Below are positions 54,580-63,906 of a stretch of DNA of 64,000 bases, one piece after another (position 1 is the stretch's first letter; each line of letters begins with the position of its first letter). The DNA is taken from positions 174,618 to 238,617 of the forward strand of contig NZ_ATXK01000006.1 in assembly GCF_000421645.1 (NCBI RefSeq), given 5' to 3'. Source of the stretch: Aurantimonas coralicida DSM 14790. GTDB taxonomy: Bacteria; Pseudomonadota; Alphaproteobacteria; Rhizobiales; Rhizobiaceae. The position numbers were made by a program, and so were the translations under genes. The notes beneath the pieces are model-generated. The model saw nothing but the letters and a program-made list of their open reading frames with translations, had not been told where the DNA came from and did not search any database.

Positions 54580-56559
54580 ATGATGGCGAATGCCGTTTCC
54601 CTGACCTTCCCCGATGGATCCGTGCGCGAATACGAGGCCGACACGAGCGGCCGTGACATCGCGGGCGGCATCTCCAAATCGCTTCTCAAGAAATCCGTCG
54701 CCTATGCGCTCGACGGCGAGGTCCGCGACCTCGCCGACCCGGTCGGTCGTGCCGGGGCGATCGAGATCATCACCCGCGACGACCCCCGGGCGCTGGAGCT
54801 GATCCGCCACGATGCGGCGCACGTCATGGCCGAGGCGGTGCAGGAATTGTGGCCGGGCACCCAGGTCACGATCGGCCCGGTGATCGAGAACGGCTTCTTC
54901 TACGATTTCGCCCGCGACACGCCGTTCACGCCGGACGACCTGCCGGTCATCGAGAAGAAGATGACCGAGATCATCCGCCGCAACGCGCCCTTCACCAAGG
55001 AGGTCTGGTCGCGCGACAAGGCGAAGGCGGTCTTCGCCGAGAAGGGCGAGGCCTACAAGGTCGAGCTCGTCGACGCGATTCCCGAGGGCCAGGACCTGAA
55101 GATCTACAGCCAGGGCGACTGGTTCGACCTCTGCCGCGGACCGCACATGGCGGCGACCGGCCAGATCGGCGACGCCTTCAAGCTGATGAAGGTGGCCGGC
55201 GCCTACTGGCGCGGCGATTCCAACAATCCGATGCTGACGCGCATCTACGGCACCGCCTGGGCCACCAAGGAGCAGCTCGCGGCCTATCTCCATATGTTGG
55301 AAGAGGCCGAGAAGCGCGACCACCGGCGGCTCGGCCGCGAGATGGACCTGTTCCATTTCCAGGAGGACGCACCGGGCACGGTGTTCTGGCATCCCAAGGG
55401 CTGGCGTCTCTACCAGACGCTCGTCTCCTATGTGCGCCGGCGCCAGGAGGCCGAGGGCTATCAGGAAGTGAACGCGCCGCAGCTCCTCGAGCGCTCACTC
55501 TGGGAGACCTCCGGGCACTGGGAAAAATATCACGAGGACATGTTCGTCACCGAGACGGAGGACGAGCGGGTCTTCGCGCTGAAGCCGATGAACTGCCCGG
55601 GGCACGTGCAGATCTTCAAGCACGGGCTGAAGAGCTATCGCGACCTGCCGCTGAAGATCGCCGAGTTCGGCGCCGTGCATCGCTACGAGCCGTCCGGCGC
55701 GCTGCACGGACTGATGCGCGTGCGCGCCTTCACGCAGGATGACGCCCACGTCTTCTGCACCGAGGAGCAGATCACCGCCGAGAGTCTGAAGATCAACGAT
55801 CTGATCCTGTCGATCTATCGCGATTTCGGCTTCGAGGACGTGCTGGTGAAGCTGTCCACGCGGCCCGAGAAGCGCGTCGGGTCCGACGAATTGTGGGACA
55901 AGGCGGAAGCCTCGATGCGCGACGTTCTCGCCATCATCGAGGAGCAGGGTGCGGGCCGCATCACCACGGCGGTCGCCGAGGGCGATGGGGCGTTCTACGG
56001 CCCGAAATACGAGTACACCCTGCGCGACGCGATCGGCCGGCAATGGCAGGTCGGCACCAACCAGGTGGACTTCAACCTGCCGGGCCGCTTCGGGGCGTTC
56101 TACATCGACCGCGATTCGGAGAAGAAGACGCCGGTGATGCTGCATCGCGCGATGCTGGGCTCGGTCGAGCGCTTCATCGGCATCCTGATCGAGAACTGCG
56201 CCGGCCATCTGCCGCTGTGGCTGTCGCCGCTGCAGGTCGTCGTGGCGACGATCACCTCCGAGGCCGACGACTATGCGCTGCAGGTCGCCGAGGAACTGCG
56301 CCAGGCCGGACTGCAGGTCGAGACCGATCTTCGCAACGAGAAGATCAACTACAAGGTCCGCGAGCATTCCATGGCCAAGGTCCCGGTGATCATGGTCTGC
56401 GGCAAGCGCGAGGCCGAGGAGCGGACCGTCAACATCCGCCGTCTGGGCGCCCGCGAACAGACGCCGATGGCGCTGGACGATGCGGTCGCGGCGCTCGCCG
56501 ACGAGGCCGTGCCGCCGGACCTGAAGCGTCGCCAGGAGGCGCGCCGCAAGGTCGCCTGA
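54580..56559 (+). CDS. thrS: Threonyl-tRNA synthetase
   Basis: 659 residues from the first of two adjacent ATGs (54580 and 54583). A class II synthetase with full domain order: TGS (1-65), the editing domain with [16 protein letters not shown] and the C-RGPH site, the catalytic core (motif 2 in [20 protein letters not shown], motif 3 in [16 protein letters not shown]), and the anticodon-binding domain from about 550. Zinc ligands are Cys in MNCPGHV and His in DDAHVFC plus a later His. A strong terminator follows. Confidence 0.97.
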   Translation: MMANAVSLTFPDGSVREYEADTSGRDIAGGISKSLLKKSVAYALDGEVRDLADPVGRAGAIEIITRDDPRALELIRHDAAHVMAEAVQELWPGTQVTIGPVIENGFFYDFARDTPFTPDDLPVIEKKMTEIIRRNAPFTKEVWSRDKAKAVFAEKGEAYKVELVDAIPEGQDLKIYSQGDWFDLCRGPHMAATGQIGDAFKLMKVAGAYWRGDSNNPMLTRIYGTAWATKEQLAAYLHMLEEAEKRDHRRLGREMDLFHFQEDAPGTVFWHPKGWRLYQTLVSYVRRRQEAEGYQEVNAPQLLERSLWETSGHWEKYHEDMFVTETEDERVFALKPMNCPGHVQIFKHGLKSYRDLPLKIAEFGAVHRYEPSGALHGLMRVRAFTQDDAHVFCTEEQITAESLKINDLILSIYRDFGFEDVLVKLSTRPEKRVGSDELWDKAEASMRDVLAIIEEQGAGRITTAVAEGDGAFYGPKYEYTLRDAIGRQWQVGTNQVDFNLPGRFGAFYIDRDSEKKTPVMLHRAMLGSVERFIGILIENCAGHLPLWLSPLQVVVATITSEADDYALQVAEELRQAGLQVETDLRNEKINYKVREHSMAKVPVIMVCGKREAEERTVNIRRLGAREQTPMALDDAVAALADEAVPPDLKRRQEARRKVA

Positions 56560-56571
56560 GACGAACATCTG

Positions 56572-56603
56572 ACGGGCCCCGGAGCCGATCCGGGGCCCGT
56601 TTT
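56572..56603 (+). terminator. Rho-independent terminator after thrS
   Basis: ACGGGCCCCGG (56572-56582) pairs with CCGGGGCCCGT (56590-56600) around a short loop and is followed by TTTTC. It lies 12 bp after the thrS stop. Confidence 0.85.
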
Positions 56604-56662
56604 CGTCATCGGCCTGTCATCGGTCGTCGGCTAGGGACGGGGAAACCGTTCATGGCCGGCCG

Positions 56663-57517
56663 ATGCGAACCACGACCCATCTGACCTACGCCCGTCCCTC
56701 GGACACGCTCGTCCGGCGCCTCGCCATCCGCTCAATGGAAGAGCTCTCCGGCCGCCGCCGGCTCGCCGGGCTCTATGCGGTCTGGCAGCGCCACCTCGCA
56801 TCCGGCGACGTGCCGGCCTTCGGCATGATGCTCGATCTGATGCGGATCAGCCTGCGGATCGAAGGCCGCCTGCCGGACCCGGCGACACTGCCCGAGCGTC
56901 TGGTGATGGTCGCCAACCATCCCTTCGGGATCGGCGACGGCGTCGCGCTCCTGGCCCTGGCCGAACAGCTCGGCCGGCCATTCCGCATCCTCATCAATGC
57001 CGACCTAATGAAGATCCCGGAGATGGCGGCCTATGGGCTGCCGGTGTCCTTCGAGGAGACGCGCGAGGCGATGGCGGCCAACCTGGCGACCCGGGTGGAG
57101 GCGATGCGGCTCCTGGCCGAGGGCGCGACCATCGTCGTCTTTCCGGCCGGCGGCGTGGCCACGGCGCCGAAGATCTTCGGCGAGGCAGCCGATCTGCCCT
57201 GGAAGCAGTTCACGGCGCGGCTGATCCGGACTGGCGGCGCCGCCGTCCTGCCGATCCATGTCCACGGCCAGAACGGGCCGCTGTTCCATCTCGTCAGCCG
57301 CTGGTCGATGACGCTTCGCGTCGGGCTGCTGATCGGCGAGTTCCGGCGCAGATACGGCCGGTCCATCGACCTCAGCATCGGGCCGTTGATCACATCCGGG
57401 GAATTGTCTGCCATCGGCGACCGCCGGCTCTTGACCGAGCGCCTGCGCCAGGCCGTGTTCAGCCTCGCGCGACCGGCGGTCCAGCCCCAGTCCGAACTTG
57501 AACCGATCGCCGCCTGA
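56663..57517 (+). CDS. Lysophospholipid acyltransferase family protein
   Basis: 284 residues. The acyltransferase motif I reads VANHPFGIGDGVAL (His and Asp five residues apart, as in the NHPXG subgroup), and motif III is VVFPAGGVATAPK. This is the PlsC/LPLAT superfamily, likely using acyl-CoA or acyl-ACP to acylate a lysolipid at the inner membrane. Only one possible membrane-contact segment is seen, so it may be peripheral. It stands alone after the thrS terminator. Confidence 0.85.
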   Translation: MRTTTHLTYARPSDTLVRRLAIRSMEELSGRRRLAGLYAVWQRHLASGDVPAFGMMLDLMRISLRIEGRLPDPATLPERLVMVANHPFGIGDGVALLALAEQLGRPFRILINADLMKIPEMAAYGLPVSFEETREAMAANLATRVEAMRLLAEGATIVVFPAGGVATAPKIFGEAADLPWKQFTARLIRTGGAAVLPIHVHGQNGPLFHLVSRWSMTLRVGLLIGEFRRRYGRSIDLSIGPLITSGELSAIGDRRLLTERLRQAVFSLARPAVQPQSELEPIAA

Positions 57518-57553
57518 TCCGGACTGCCGGACGAAGGGGATGATCGCGCGGGG

Positions 57554-58711
57554 CTAGTCGCCCGATCCGGCAAGCGGGTCCGGCGTCTCCGCGAGATCCG
57601 ACGTCAGCACTTCCACGTCGGTGTTCTGGCCGGGCTCCACCGCGAAGGCCCGCTGGTAGACCTTGTCGTTGTTGCGGGCGACGATGACGTAGTCGCCGGA
57701 CGCCAGCACCATCGACGGAAACGCGCCGACGCTTTCGCGCACCGGATCGCCCGAGGCCGTGGTCACCGACCATGCCGTGTCGGCAATCGCCTCGCCGCCG
57801 GGCTCGCGCACCAGCTTCATCGTCAAGAGGGCAGCGCGGTGCTGCAGGGTCGCGTCGGTGACCTTGCCCGGCTCGACCCGGATGTCGGCCCGCACCGAGG
57901 CGTTCACCGAGCCGTAGCTGGACACGATGTGGTAGGTGCCGGCATTCAGCCGCAGCACCTTGTTGGGCGGCACGTCGCTGGCGATCAGGTCGCGGTCGCT
58001 TTCGTTCTCGGCGTCGCTGTAGACGTCGAAGGAGAGGCGGGCCGGCTCGATCGTCTGGCCGTCGCCGACCATGGCGTCCAGCCGCAGGCCGCCGGCATTC
58101 AGCGTGATGGTCTCCTGCGTCTTCACGCCGGTGAAGTCGATCCGCTTCACGACCCCGGCGCGGCCGAAGCCGACATGCAGGATGTACGAGCCCGCCGGCA
58201 CCTCGAAATTGGCTTCGCTGCTCTCGGACGAGGCGATCAGCGTCGCGCGTCCGTCGATGGCCGGAATGGCCGAGAACAGCCGCCAGACCAGCCCGTTGGG
58301 GATCGGCTCGCCATCCTCGGTCAGCCGCGCCTTCAGGGTCAGCGTCGCGCGCGAACGGATGATGTCCTGGCTGGGCATGTTCTGCGGCGCGTAGGCGGGC
58401 AGACCCGGAAGCTCGATCTTCGGCGCCTTCGGAATGCCGGGTGCGACGGGCAGGGCGATCGGGTCGAAGCGCTGCAGGCCGCGGGTCGGCGCTGCCCCCA
58501 CATCGGCGGCATTGGGCAGCAATTCGCTGGCGGAAGGGGAGACATAGGCGCCCGGCTTGCGCGGCTCGCCGCCGAACAGGCCGCCCCCGCGATCGAGCAG
58601 CGACGGAATCGGGATATCCTGCGCCAGCCCCGGACTCGTCGCGACCACTATCGAACTGATGATCGCCACAAGACGGGCATCGACCGCCACGAACCAGACC
58701 CCTGCTTTCAT
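57554..58711 (-). CDS. Secreted hypothetical protein with repeated beta-sandwich domains
   Basis: 385 residues. N-terminal signal peptide (VAIISSIVVATSPGLAQD). A Pro/Gly-rich linker runs to about residue 115, then three consecutive beta-rich units of about 85 residues. Each holds a PAG/NAG-Y/Thr segment (VPAGSYILHVGFG, LNAGTYHIVSSYG, LASGDYVIVARNN), resembling carboxypeptidase-regulatory-like or PEGA repeats. Probably periplasmic or outer-membrane associated. No enzyme motif. Similar proteins occur in Rhizobiales; the function is unknown. Confidence 0.82.
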   Translation of the reverse strand: MKAGVWFVAVDARLVAIISSIVVATSPGLAQDIPIPSLLDRGGGLFGGEPRKPGAYVSPSASELLPNAADVGAAPTRGLQRFDPIALPVAPGIPKAPKIELPGLPAYAPQNMPSQDIIRSRATLTLKARLTEDGEPIPNGLVWRLFSAIPAIDGRATLIASSESSEANFEVPAGSYILHVGFGRAGVVKRIDFTGVKTQETITLNAGGLRLDAMVGDGQTIEPARLSFDVYSDAENESDRDLIASDVPPNKVLRLNAGTYHIVSSYGSVNASVRADIRVEPGKVTDATLQHRAALLTMKLVREPGGEAIADTAWSVTTASGDPVRESVGAFPSMVLASGDYVIVARNNDKVYQRAFAVEPGQNTDVEVLTSDLAETPDPLAGSGD

Positions 58712-58873
58712 AAACCCCGTCTCTCATGACCCCAGATGATGGACGAATTCAAGGCGAATGCTCATGCCACGGCGAATTCGCCGCGCCGATCCGCCGTTTC
58801 GCGCGGCGCGGCCGGTTTGATCTGGCGGCCGCCAGGGGCTAGCTGGAACGCGCCATCACGTAAGGACGCTGCC

Positions 58874-59458
58874 TTGACCGACACGACGACATTCCTCGCC
58901 ACCCGGCGCTCGATCCCGATTCCGCTGCTCGCAGCGCCGGCTCCCGAAGGGGCCGAGCTCGACCAGATCCTGCAGATCGCGTCGCGCGTTCCCGATCACG
59001 GCAAACTGGCGCCGTGGCGTTTCATCCTCTACCGCGGCGACGCGGCGATCGACCTGGGCAAGGCGCTCACCGAACTGGCCGAGGCGCGCGAGGGCGCACC
59101 GCTGAGCGAGGCGCGCCAGCGCGCCGAATCGACCCGGCTCAGCCGCAGCCCGCTCGTCATTGGAATCGTGTCGAGGGCCCGCGAGCATGTGAAGATCCCG
59201 GTGTGGGAGCAGGTCCTGTCCGCTGGTGCGGTCGCGATGAACCTTGTCACCGCGGTGCATGCGCATGGCTACGGCGCCAACTGGGTGACCGAATGGATCG
59301 CCTATGACGAGGACGCCAAGGCGCTTCTCGGCATCCCGGCGGACGAGAAGGTCGTCGGCTTCGTGCATGTCGGCACCCCGCAGGAGGCGCCGACGGAACG
59401 GCCGCGGCCCGACCTCGCCGACATCGTCACCGAGGCACGGGCGAGGGAGGCGGGCTGA
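58874..59458 (+). CDS. Nitroreductase family protein
   Basis: 194 residues from the TTG at 58874, which has AAGGA at 58862-58866 and gives a family-like N-terminus (MTDTTTFLATRRSIPIPLL). An ATG at 58736 would add 46 unrelated residues. FMN-dependent nitroreductase fold: FLATRRSIPI (phosphate site), RVPDHGKLAPWRFILY and the GYGANWVTEWIAYD segment. The stop shares one base with the flavin reductase start, so FMNH2 supply and use may be coupled. Confidence 0.9.
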   Translation: MTDTTTFLATRRSIPIPLLAAPAPEGAELDQILQIASRVPDHGKLAPWRFILYRGDAAIDLGKALTELAEAREGAPLSEARQRAESTRLSRSPLVIGIVSRAREHVKIPVWEQVLSAGAVAMNLVTAVHAHGYGANWVTEWIAYDEDAKALLGIPADEKVVGFVHVGTPQEAPTERPRPDLADIVTEARAREAG

Positions 59459-60081
59459 TGCTGTTCTACGAACCCGAGCGCGGCGATCACGGACTGCCGC
59501 ATGATCCCTTCAAGGCGATCGTCGCCCCGCGGCCCATCGGCTGGATTTCGACGCGCGCGAAGGACGGCGCGGTTAATCTCGCGCCCTACAGCTTCTTCAA
59601 CGCGGTCAGCGACCATCCCAAGCTGGTGATGTTCGCCTCGGCCGGCTTCAAGGATTCGGCGAACCTTGCCATCGAGAGCGGCGAGTTCGTCGCCAACATG
59701 GCGACCGGCGATTTGGCCGAGGCGGTGAACCGCACCTCGGCGCCGGCACCGCGCGGTCGCAGCGAGTTCGAGCTGGCCGGCCTGACCGAGGCGCCCTGCC
59801 GCCTCGTGGCCGCGCCGCGCGTCGCCGAGAGCCCGGCAGCCCTCGAATGCAAGGTCACCCAGTCGTTCCAGCCGGTCGACGTCGACGGCAAGCCGTCGGA
59901 CTGGGTGATGGTCATCGGGCAGGTCGTCGGCATTCACATCGCCGAATCGGTGCTGCGAAACGGCATGCTGGACATGGGTCTCGCCCGTCCGCTGTCGCGG
60001 CTCGGCTATCTCGACTACGCCGTCGCGGACGAGGTGTTCCAGATGCGCCGGCCGACGCTCGAGGATGCCAGCGACAGCTGA
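59458..60081 (+). CDS. Flavin reductase family protein
   Basis: 207 residues, overlapping the nitroreductase by one base. FMN-binding split barrel: PFKAIVAPRPIGWISTR, NLAPYSFFNAVSDHPKLVMF and the DSANLAIESGEFVANM segment. Such proteins reduce FMN with NAD(P)H and pass it to a partner. The neighbour is an obvious candidate partner. A perfect hairpin without T-run (60099-60128, nested in a longer stem) follows. Confidence 0.9.
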   Translation: MLFYEPERGDHGLPHDPFKAIVAPRPIGWISTRAKDGAVNLAPYSFFNAVSDHPKLVMFASAGFKDSANLAIESGEFVANMATGDLAEAVNRTSAPAPRGRSEFELAGLTEAPCRLVAAPRVAESPAALECKVTQSFQPVDVDGKPSDWVMVIGQVVGIHIAESVLRNGMLDMGLARPLSRLGYLDYAVADEVFQMRRPTLEDASDS

Positions 60082-60098
60082 CGTCGCCGCCTGAAACG

Positions 60099-60128
60099 CG
60101 CCCCTGCGACGGACCTGTCGCAGGGGCG
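60099..60128 (+). other. Hairpin after the flavin reductase gene
   Basis: CGCCCCTGCGAC (60099-60110) pairs with GTCGCAGGGGCG (60117-60128), with outer GTCGCCGC and GCGGCGAC arms extending it. No T-run follows, so it is a possible Rho-assisted stop or mRNA stabiliser. Confidence 0.5.
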
Positions 60129-60242
60129 GCGACCTGCCAACATGGTTGATGCTTCGTCGATCGATATGGTGAACGAAGCCTAAACCTTTGCCTGACACAC
60201 TCGCTTTCAACAGTCGGGTGCGCAGCAGAGGTCGCCAGTTCC

Positions 60243-61382
60243 ATGATCGTTCAGCGGTTCGTCAAATGGTGTGAGACGGCGACCAGCACGCAGCGGGCCG
60301 AAGGCGCCGCAATCCTCTCGCGCGCGCTGCTCGACGGACGCATCACCGCCGAGGAGCGGCCGGGCGCCGACGCGGCCCTGATGCTCATGCTCGACGATCC
60401 GTCGCCGAAGGTGCGCCAGGCAATGGCGCTGGAACTGGCCGACGGGCGCGGGGCGCCGCGCGCCGTCCTGCGCGCCCTCTGCGAGGACAATGACAGCATC
60501 GCCTGCATCGTCGCCGGCCGCTCGCCGGCACTCTCCGACGACGACCTGATCGACCTCGTCGCCACCGGCTCCGAGGCCTTGCGGGGCGCCATTGCTGCGC
60601 GCCGCCTTGTCTCGGCTCGGGTGGCGGCGGCCCTGGCGGAACTGGCCGAATCCGATACATGCATTACGCTGCTCGGCAATCCGGGCGCCGGGATCGCCAG
60701 CATCAGCTACCGCCGGCTCTCCGAGCGGCATGGCGACGTCGCCGCGCTGCGCGGCGCGCTGATGGCGCGGGACGACCTGCCGTCCACCGTGCGCCAGACC
60801 CTGATCCTGCGGACCGGCCAGGCGCTGGCGGAACTGCCCATGCTGCGCAACCTCGTCGGCGGCGACCGCGCCGACCGGCTGGCCTTCGAGGCCTGCGAAC
60901 GGGCGACGGCGCTCCTGGCCGACAATATCGGCGAGGCCGAAGTGCCGGCGCTGGTCGAGCATCTGCGGGCCAGCGGCCAGCTCAACGTCGCCTTCCTGCT
61001 GCGCACCGTCTGCACCGGCAATATCGATCTCTTTGCGGCCGCGCTCGTGCGGCTCTCGGCCATGTCCGACCGCCGCGTGCGCACGATTCTCGCCGATGGC
61101 CGCCAGAGCGCCTTCCGCACGCTGATGACGGCGGCCGGGCTTCCCGTCGCCTCGGCCCCGCTGTTTCGCTGCGCCGTTTCGGTGTGGCGTGAACTTGCGA
61201 CCGGACGCCTGTCCGTGGCGGTCGAGGACGTGCCGCAGCTGGTCATGCAGCGGGTCGCCGGGTCGTTCACGGCGACGCAGGGCGATTCGGGCTTCGACGA
61301 GATCATGCGCTTCCTGCATCGCCTTGCCGGCGAAACCAGCCGCGAGGCGGCGCGCCAGCACGCCCGCCAGCTCGCCGCATAG
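60243..61382 (+). CDS. DUF2336 domain protein
   Basis: 379 residues, all alpha-helical with HEAT-like repeats (for example DPSPKVRQAMALELADGRGA and SEALRGAIAARRLVSARVA). DUF2336 is an alphaproteobacterial family of uncharacterised cytoplasmic proteins, often several per genome. No enzyme motif. A 161-bp spacer with the hairpin above precedes it. Function unknown. Confidence 0.87.
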   Translation: MIVQRFVKWCETATSTQRAEGAAILSRALLDGRITAEERPGADAALMLMLDDPSPKVRQAMALELADGRGAPRAVLRALCEDNDSIACIVAGRSPALSDDDLIDLVATGSEALRGAIAARRLVSARVAAALAELAESDTCITLLGNPGAGIASISYRRLSERHGDVAALRGALMARDDLPSTVRQTLILRTGQALAELPMLRNLVGGDRADRLAFEACERATALLADNIGEAEVPALVEHLRASGQLNVAFLLRTVCTGNIDLFAAALVRLSAMSDRRVRTILADGRQSAFRTLMTAAGLPVASAPLFRCAVSVWRELATGRLSVAVEDVPQLVMQRVAGSFTATQGDSGFDEIMRFLHRLAGETSREAARQHARQLAA

Positions 61383-61410
61383 GCTGCAAGCGAGAATCAG
61401 CGCCGATGCG

Positions 61411-62184
61411 TCAGTAGCGGAACTGCTCGGCCAGGATGCGCTCGTCCCAGGAATGATCCGAATCGAACAGGATCAGGCCGGTGTCGTCCATCGATTCGCA
61501 GATGGTGATGTGCCGGACCGATTTGACTTCCGTCGCATCGGCCACCGCGTTGACCGGGCGCTTCTCCGGCTCCAGCACTGTGATCTCCACCGTCTGGTGG
61601 TTGGGCAGGAGCGCGCCGCGCCAGCGGCGGGGGCGGAAGGCGCTGACCGGGGTGAGCGCCAGGAGCGGCGCGTCGACCGGAATGATCGGCCCCTGGGCCG
61701 ACAGATTGTAGGCCGTCGAGCCGATCGGCGTCGCCACCATCACGCCGTCGCAGACCAGCTCTTCCAGCCGCACCTGACCATCGATGGTGATCCTCAGCTT
61801 GGCAGCCTGGTAGGACTGCCGGAACAGGGCGACCTCGTTGATCGCCAGGGCCCTGTGGGTCTCGCCCTCGGCGTCGGTCGCGGTCATCGTCAGCGGATGG
61901 ATGGTGTTTTCCACCGCCTCGGCTAGACGCTCGCGCAGACCCGTCTCGCGATAGTCGTTCATCAGGAAGCCGATCGTGCCCTTGTTCATCCCGTAGATCG
62001 GGGTGCCGGTATTCATGAACCGGTGCAGCGTCTGCAGCATGAAGCCGTCGCCGCCCAGCGCGACGATGATCTCGGCGGTCTCCGGGCGGTCGTTGCCATA
62101 GAGCGCCGACAGACGCTGGGCCGCTTCCTGCGCGGGTTCGGCCTCGCTGGCCAGGAAGCTGATGGACTGGGGCAGACGTGGCAT
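61411..62184 (-). CDS. nadK: NAD kinase
   Basis: 257 residues from the ATG at 62184 ([20 protein letters not shown]); an ATG at 62211 would add nine residues. Phosphorylates NAD to NADP with ATP. The diphosphate-binding GGDG is in [17 protein letters not shown] in AINEVALFR, and the [20 protein letters not shown] block is complete. Lies between the DUF2336 gene (convergent) and tRNA-Thr. Confidence 0.95.
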   Translation of the reverse strand: MPRLPQSISFLASEAEPAQEAAQRLSALYGNDRPETAEIIVALGGDGFMLQTLHRFMNTGTPIYGMNKGTIGFLMNDYRETGLRERLAEAVENTIHPLTMTATDAEGETHRALAINEVALFRQSYQAAKLRITIDGQVRLEELVCDGVMVATPIGSTAYNLSAQGPIIPVDAPLLALTPVSAFRPRRWRGALLPNHQTVEITVLEPEKRPVNAVADATEVKSVRHITICESMDDTGLILFDSDHSWDERILAEQFRY

Positions 62185-62341
62185 GGACGGGATCGGCACT
62201 TCTGAAGGCATGAGGCGGCGAGGCGCGCGGGTCCCCTGAGGACGTAACCCGTCCGGAGCCGCACGCCAAGCGCGGCCATGGTCCGCACGCGGCCGAAAAT
62301 CCCGCTGCAAATCGCCGATCGATATGCTATGGCGCAGCCGC

Positions 62342-62416
62342 GCCGGATTAGCTCAGCGGTAGAGCAGCGGTTTTGTAAACCGAAGGTCGGGGGTTCAATC
62401 CCCTCATCCGGCACCA
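62342..62416 (+). tRNA. tRNA-Thr (anticodon TGT)
   Basis: A complete cloverleaf: acceptor GCCGGAT/ATCCGGC, D-arm GCTC...GAGC, anticodon loop TTTGTAA giving TGT, T-arm with GGTTCAATC, and an encoded CCA (62414-62416). Confidence 0.96.
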
Positions 62417-62441
62417 TTCATCCAGACTGTCGAACGTCCGT

Positions 62442-63296
62442 TCAGCCGAGATGGCGCCGTGTTGCGTAGAGCGCGATGGCGGCGGCGTTGGAGACGTTGA
62501 GCGAGCGGATCGCGCCGGGCATTTCCAGCCGGGCGAGGGCATCGACCGTCGCCTGGGTCTTCTGGCGCAGGCCCTTGCCCTCGGCGCCGAGAACGATGGC
62601 GATGCGCTCGCCGGAAAGGCTCGCCTCGAAGGATTCCGGACCGTCCGAATCAAGGCCGATGGTGCGAAAGCCCTGCTTCGAAAGCGCGCTGAGCGCATCG
62701 GCGAGATTGACCACCTCGATCTGGGTGACGTGTTCGAGTGCACCCGACGCGGCCTTGGCCAGAACGCCGCTCTCCTGCGGGGAGTGCCGCGCCGTGGTCA
62801 CCAGCGCATCGGCGCCGAAGGCCGTCGCCGAGCGCAGGATCGCGCCGACATTGTGCGGGTCGGTCACCTGGTCGAGGACGATGACCAGCCGGGCGGTGCC
62901 GAGGTCGCTCAGGCGGATCGCCGGCAGCGGCTCGGTTTCCAGCATGACGCCCTGATGCACGGCCTCGCCGCCGAGTTCGGCATCGAGGCGCTTCGGCTCG
63001 ACGATCTCGACCGGGCAGCGAATCGCGTCCTCGGCGATCTCGAGGCGGGCGAGGGCGTTGCGCGTCACCAGGAGGGCGTGGAGCTTGCGGCGGGGATTGT
63101 TCAGTGCGGCCGCGACCGTGTGGATGCCGTAAAGCCGGACCCGTCCGGCAGGCGCCGGACGCCCCGGTTGCGGCCGCCGCCTGGGGGCGCCCGCCGGCGC
63201 CGCGCCGCCATCGGCGCGCTTGCGGTCGCGGTGGGCACGCCTGAGAGTGGCGTAATGGGTGTCCTTGGGGGTGCCCGAAGGCGTATCGTCGCTCAT
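62442..63296 (-). CDS. rlmB: 23S rRNA 2'-O-ribose methyltransferase RlmB (TrmH family)
   Basis: 284 residues. A SPOUT-class methyltransferase for G2251 of 23S rRNA. The N-terminal 45 residues are basic and disordered; the L30e-like substrate domain starts at VRLYGIHTVAAALNNPRRKL. SPOUT motifs: LDQVTDPHNVGAILRSA, VLGAEGKGLRQ and LNVSNAAAIALYA. In Rhizobiales it commonly lies beside the tRNA-Tyr/tRNA-Gly/tuf locus, as here. Confidence 0.93.
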   Translation of the reverse strand: MSDDTPSGTPKDTHYATLRRAHRDRKRADGGAAPAGAPRRRPQPGRPAPAGRVRLYGIHTVAAALNNPRRKLHALLVTRNALARLEIAEDAIRCPVEIVEPKRLDAELGGEAVHQGVMLETEPLPAIRLSDLGTARLVIVLDQVTDPHNVGAILRSATAFGADALVTTARHSPQESGVLAKAASGALEHVTQIEVVNLADALSALSKQGFRTIGLDSDGPESFEASLSGERIAIVLGAEGKGLRQKTQATVDALARLEMPGAIRSLNVSNAAAIALYATRRHLG

Positions 63297-63452
63297 GCGG
63301 CCTCTCTATCCCACCCGGCGATGCGAAGAAAGCGGCGATCCCCGCGCGGGCTCCCTTGCTTCGCGGGGGACGCAGCGGGTCGGACATCCGGTTTCGTGCG
63401 GTGATGATCGGCGCCGGGTGAAATTCGATGCGATTTCCAGTGCCATTCGGCG

Positions 63453-63481
63453 TTGACAGATTGCGCCAAGGCCATCATAAG
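63453..63481 (+). promoter_or_regulatory. Strong promoter of the tRNA-Tyr/tRNA-Gly/tuf operon
   Basis: -35 TTGACA at 63453-63458, a 17-bp spacer, and -10 CATAAG at 63476-63481. The predicted start near 63488 is about 70 bp before tRNA-Tyr. Confidence 0.75.
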
Positions 63482-63559
63482 GCCGCTCGGAAACGCTCGG
63501 TCCCGCGCCGAACGCTTCCAGCAGCCAGGCCAAGCGCCTGCATGCTTCGACGGCAGTCC

Positions 63560-63644
63560 GGAGGGGTGCCCGAGTGGTTAAAGGGGACGGACTGTAAATC
63601 CGTTGGCTATGCCTACGTTGGTTCAAATCCAACTCCCTCCACCA
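63560..63644 (+). tRNA. tRNA-Tyr (anticodon GTA)
   Basis: A class II tRNA with a long variable arm, 85 bases with encoded CCA (63642-63644). Acceptor GGAGGGG pairs with TCCCTCC (one G-T); the anticodon is in ACTGTAAAT. Confidence 0.95.
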
Positions 63645-63671
63645 CTGCCGGTCGAACGCTGATGCGAAGGC

Positions 63672-63745
63672 GCGGGTATAGCTCAATGGTAGAGCAGCAG
63701 CCTTCCAAGCTGAATATGCGGGTTCGATTCCCGCTACCCGCTCCA
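63672..63745 (+). tRNA. tRNA-Gly (anticodon TCC)
   Basis: Acceptor GCGGGTA/TACCCGC, anticodon loop CTTCCAA giving TCC, T-arm GGTTCGATTC, CCA encoded at 63743-63745. Lies between tRNA-Tyr and tuf, a conserved proteobacterial order. Confidence 0.96.
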
Positions 63746-63906
63746 GACCTCCCGCATTTCCCGATCTCATCCGCTGTGCTGAGCAAACCGTGCGCGCCCG
63801 CGTGCGGCGTCTTTGTATCCGGCACGTTTTCGCAGCGCTTGTCATTGGCCGCTGCACTCGTTATGTCGCGCCCGGACTCACGCATCCGCTAAGTTGGGAG
63901 CCGACG

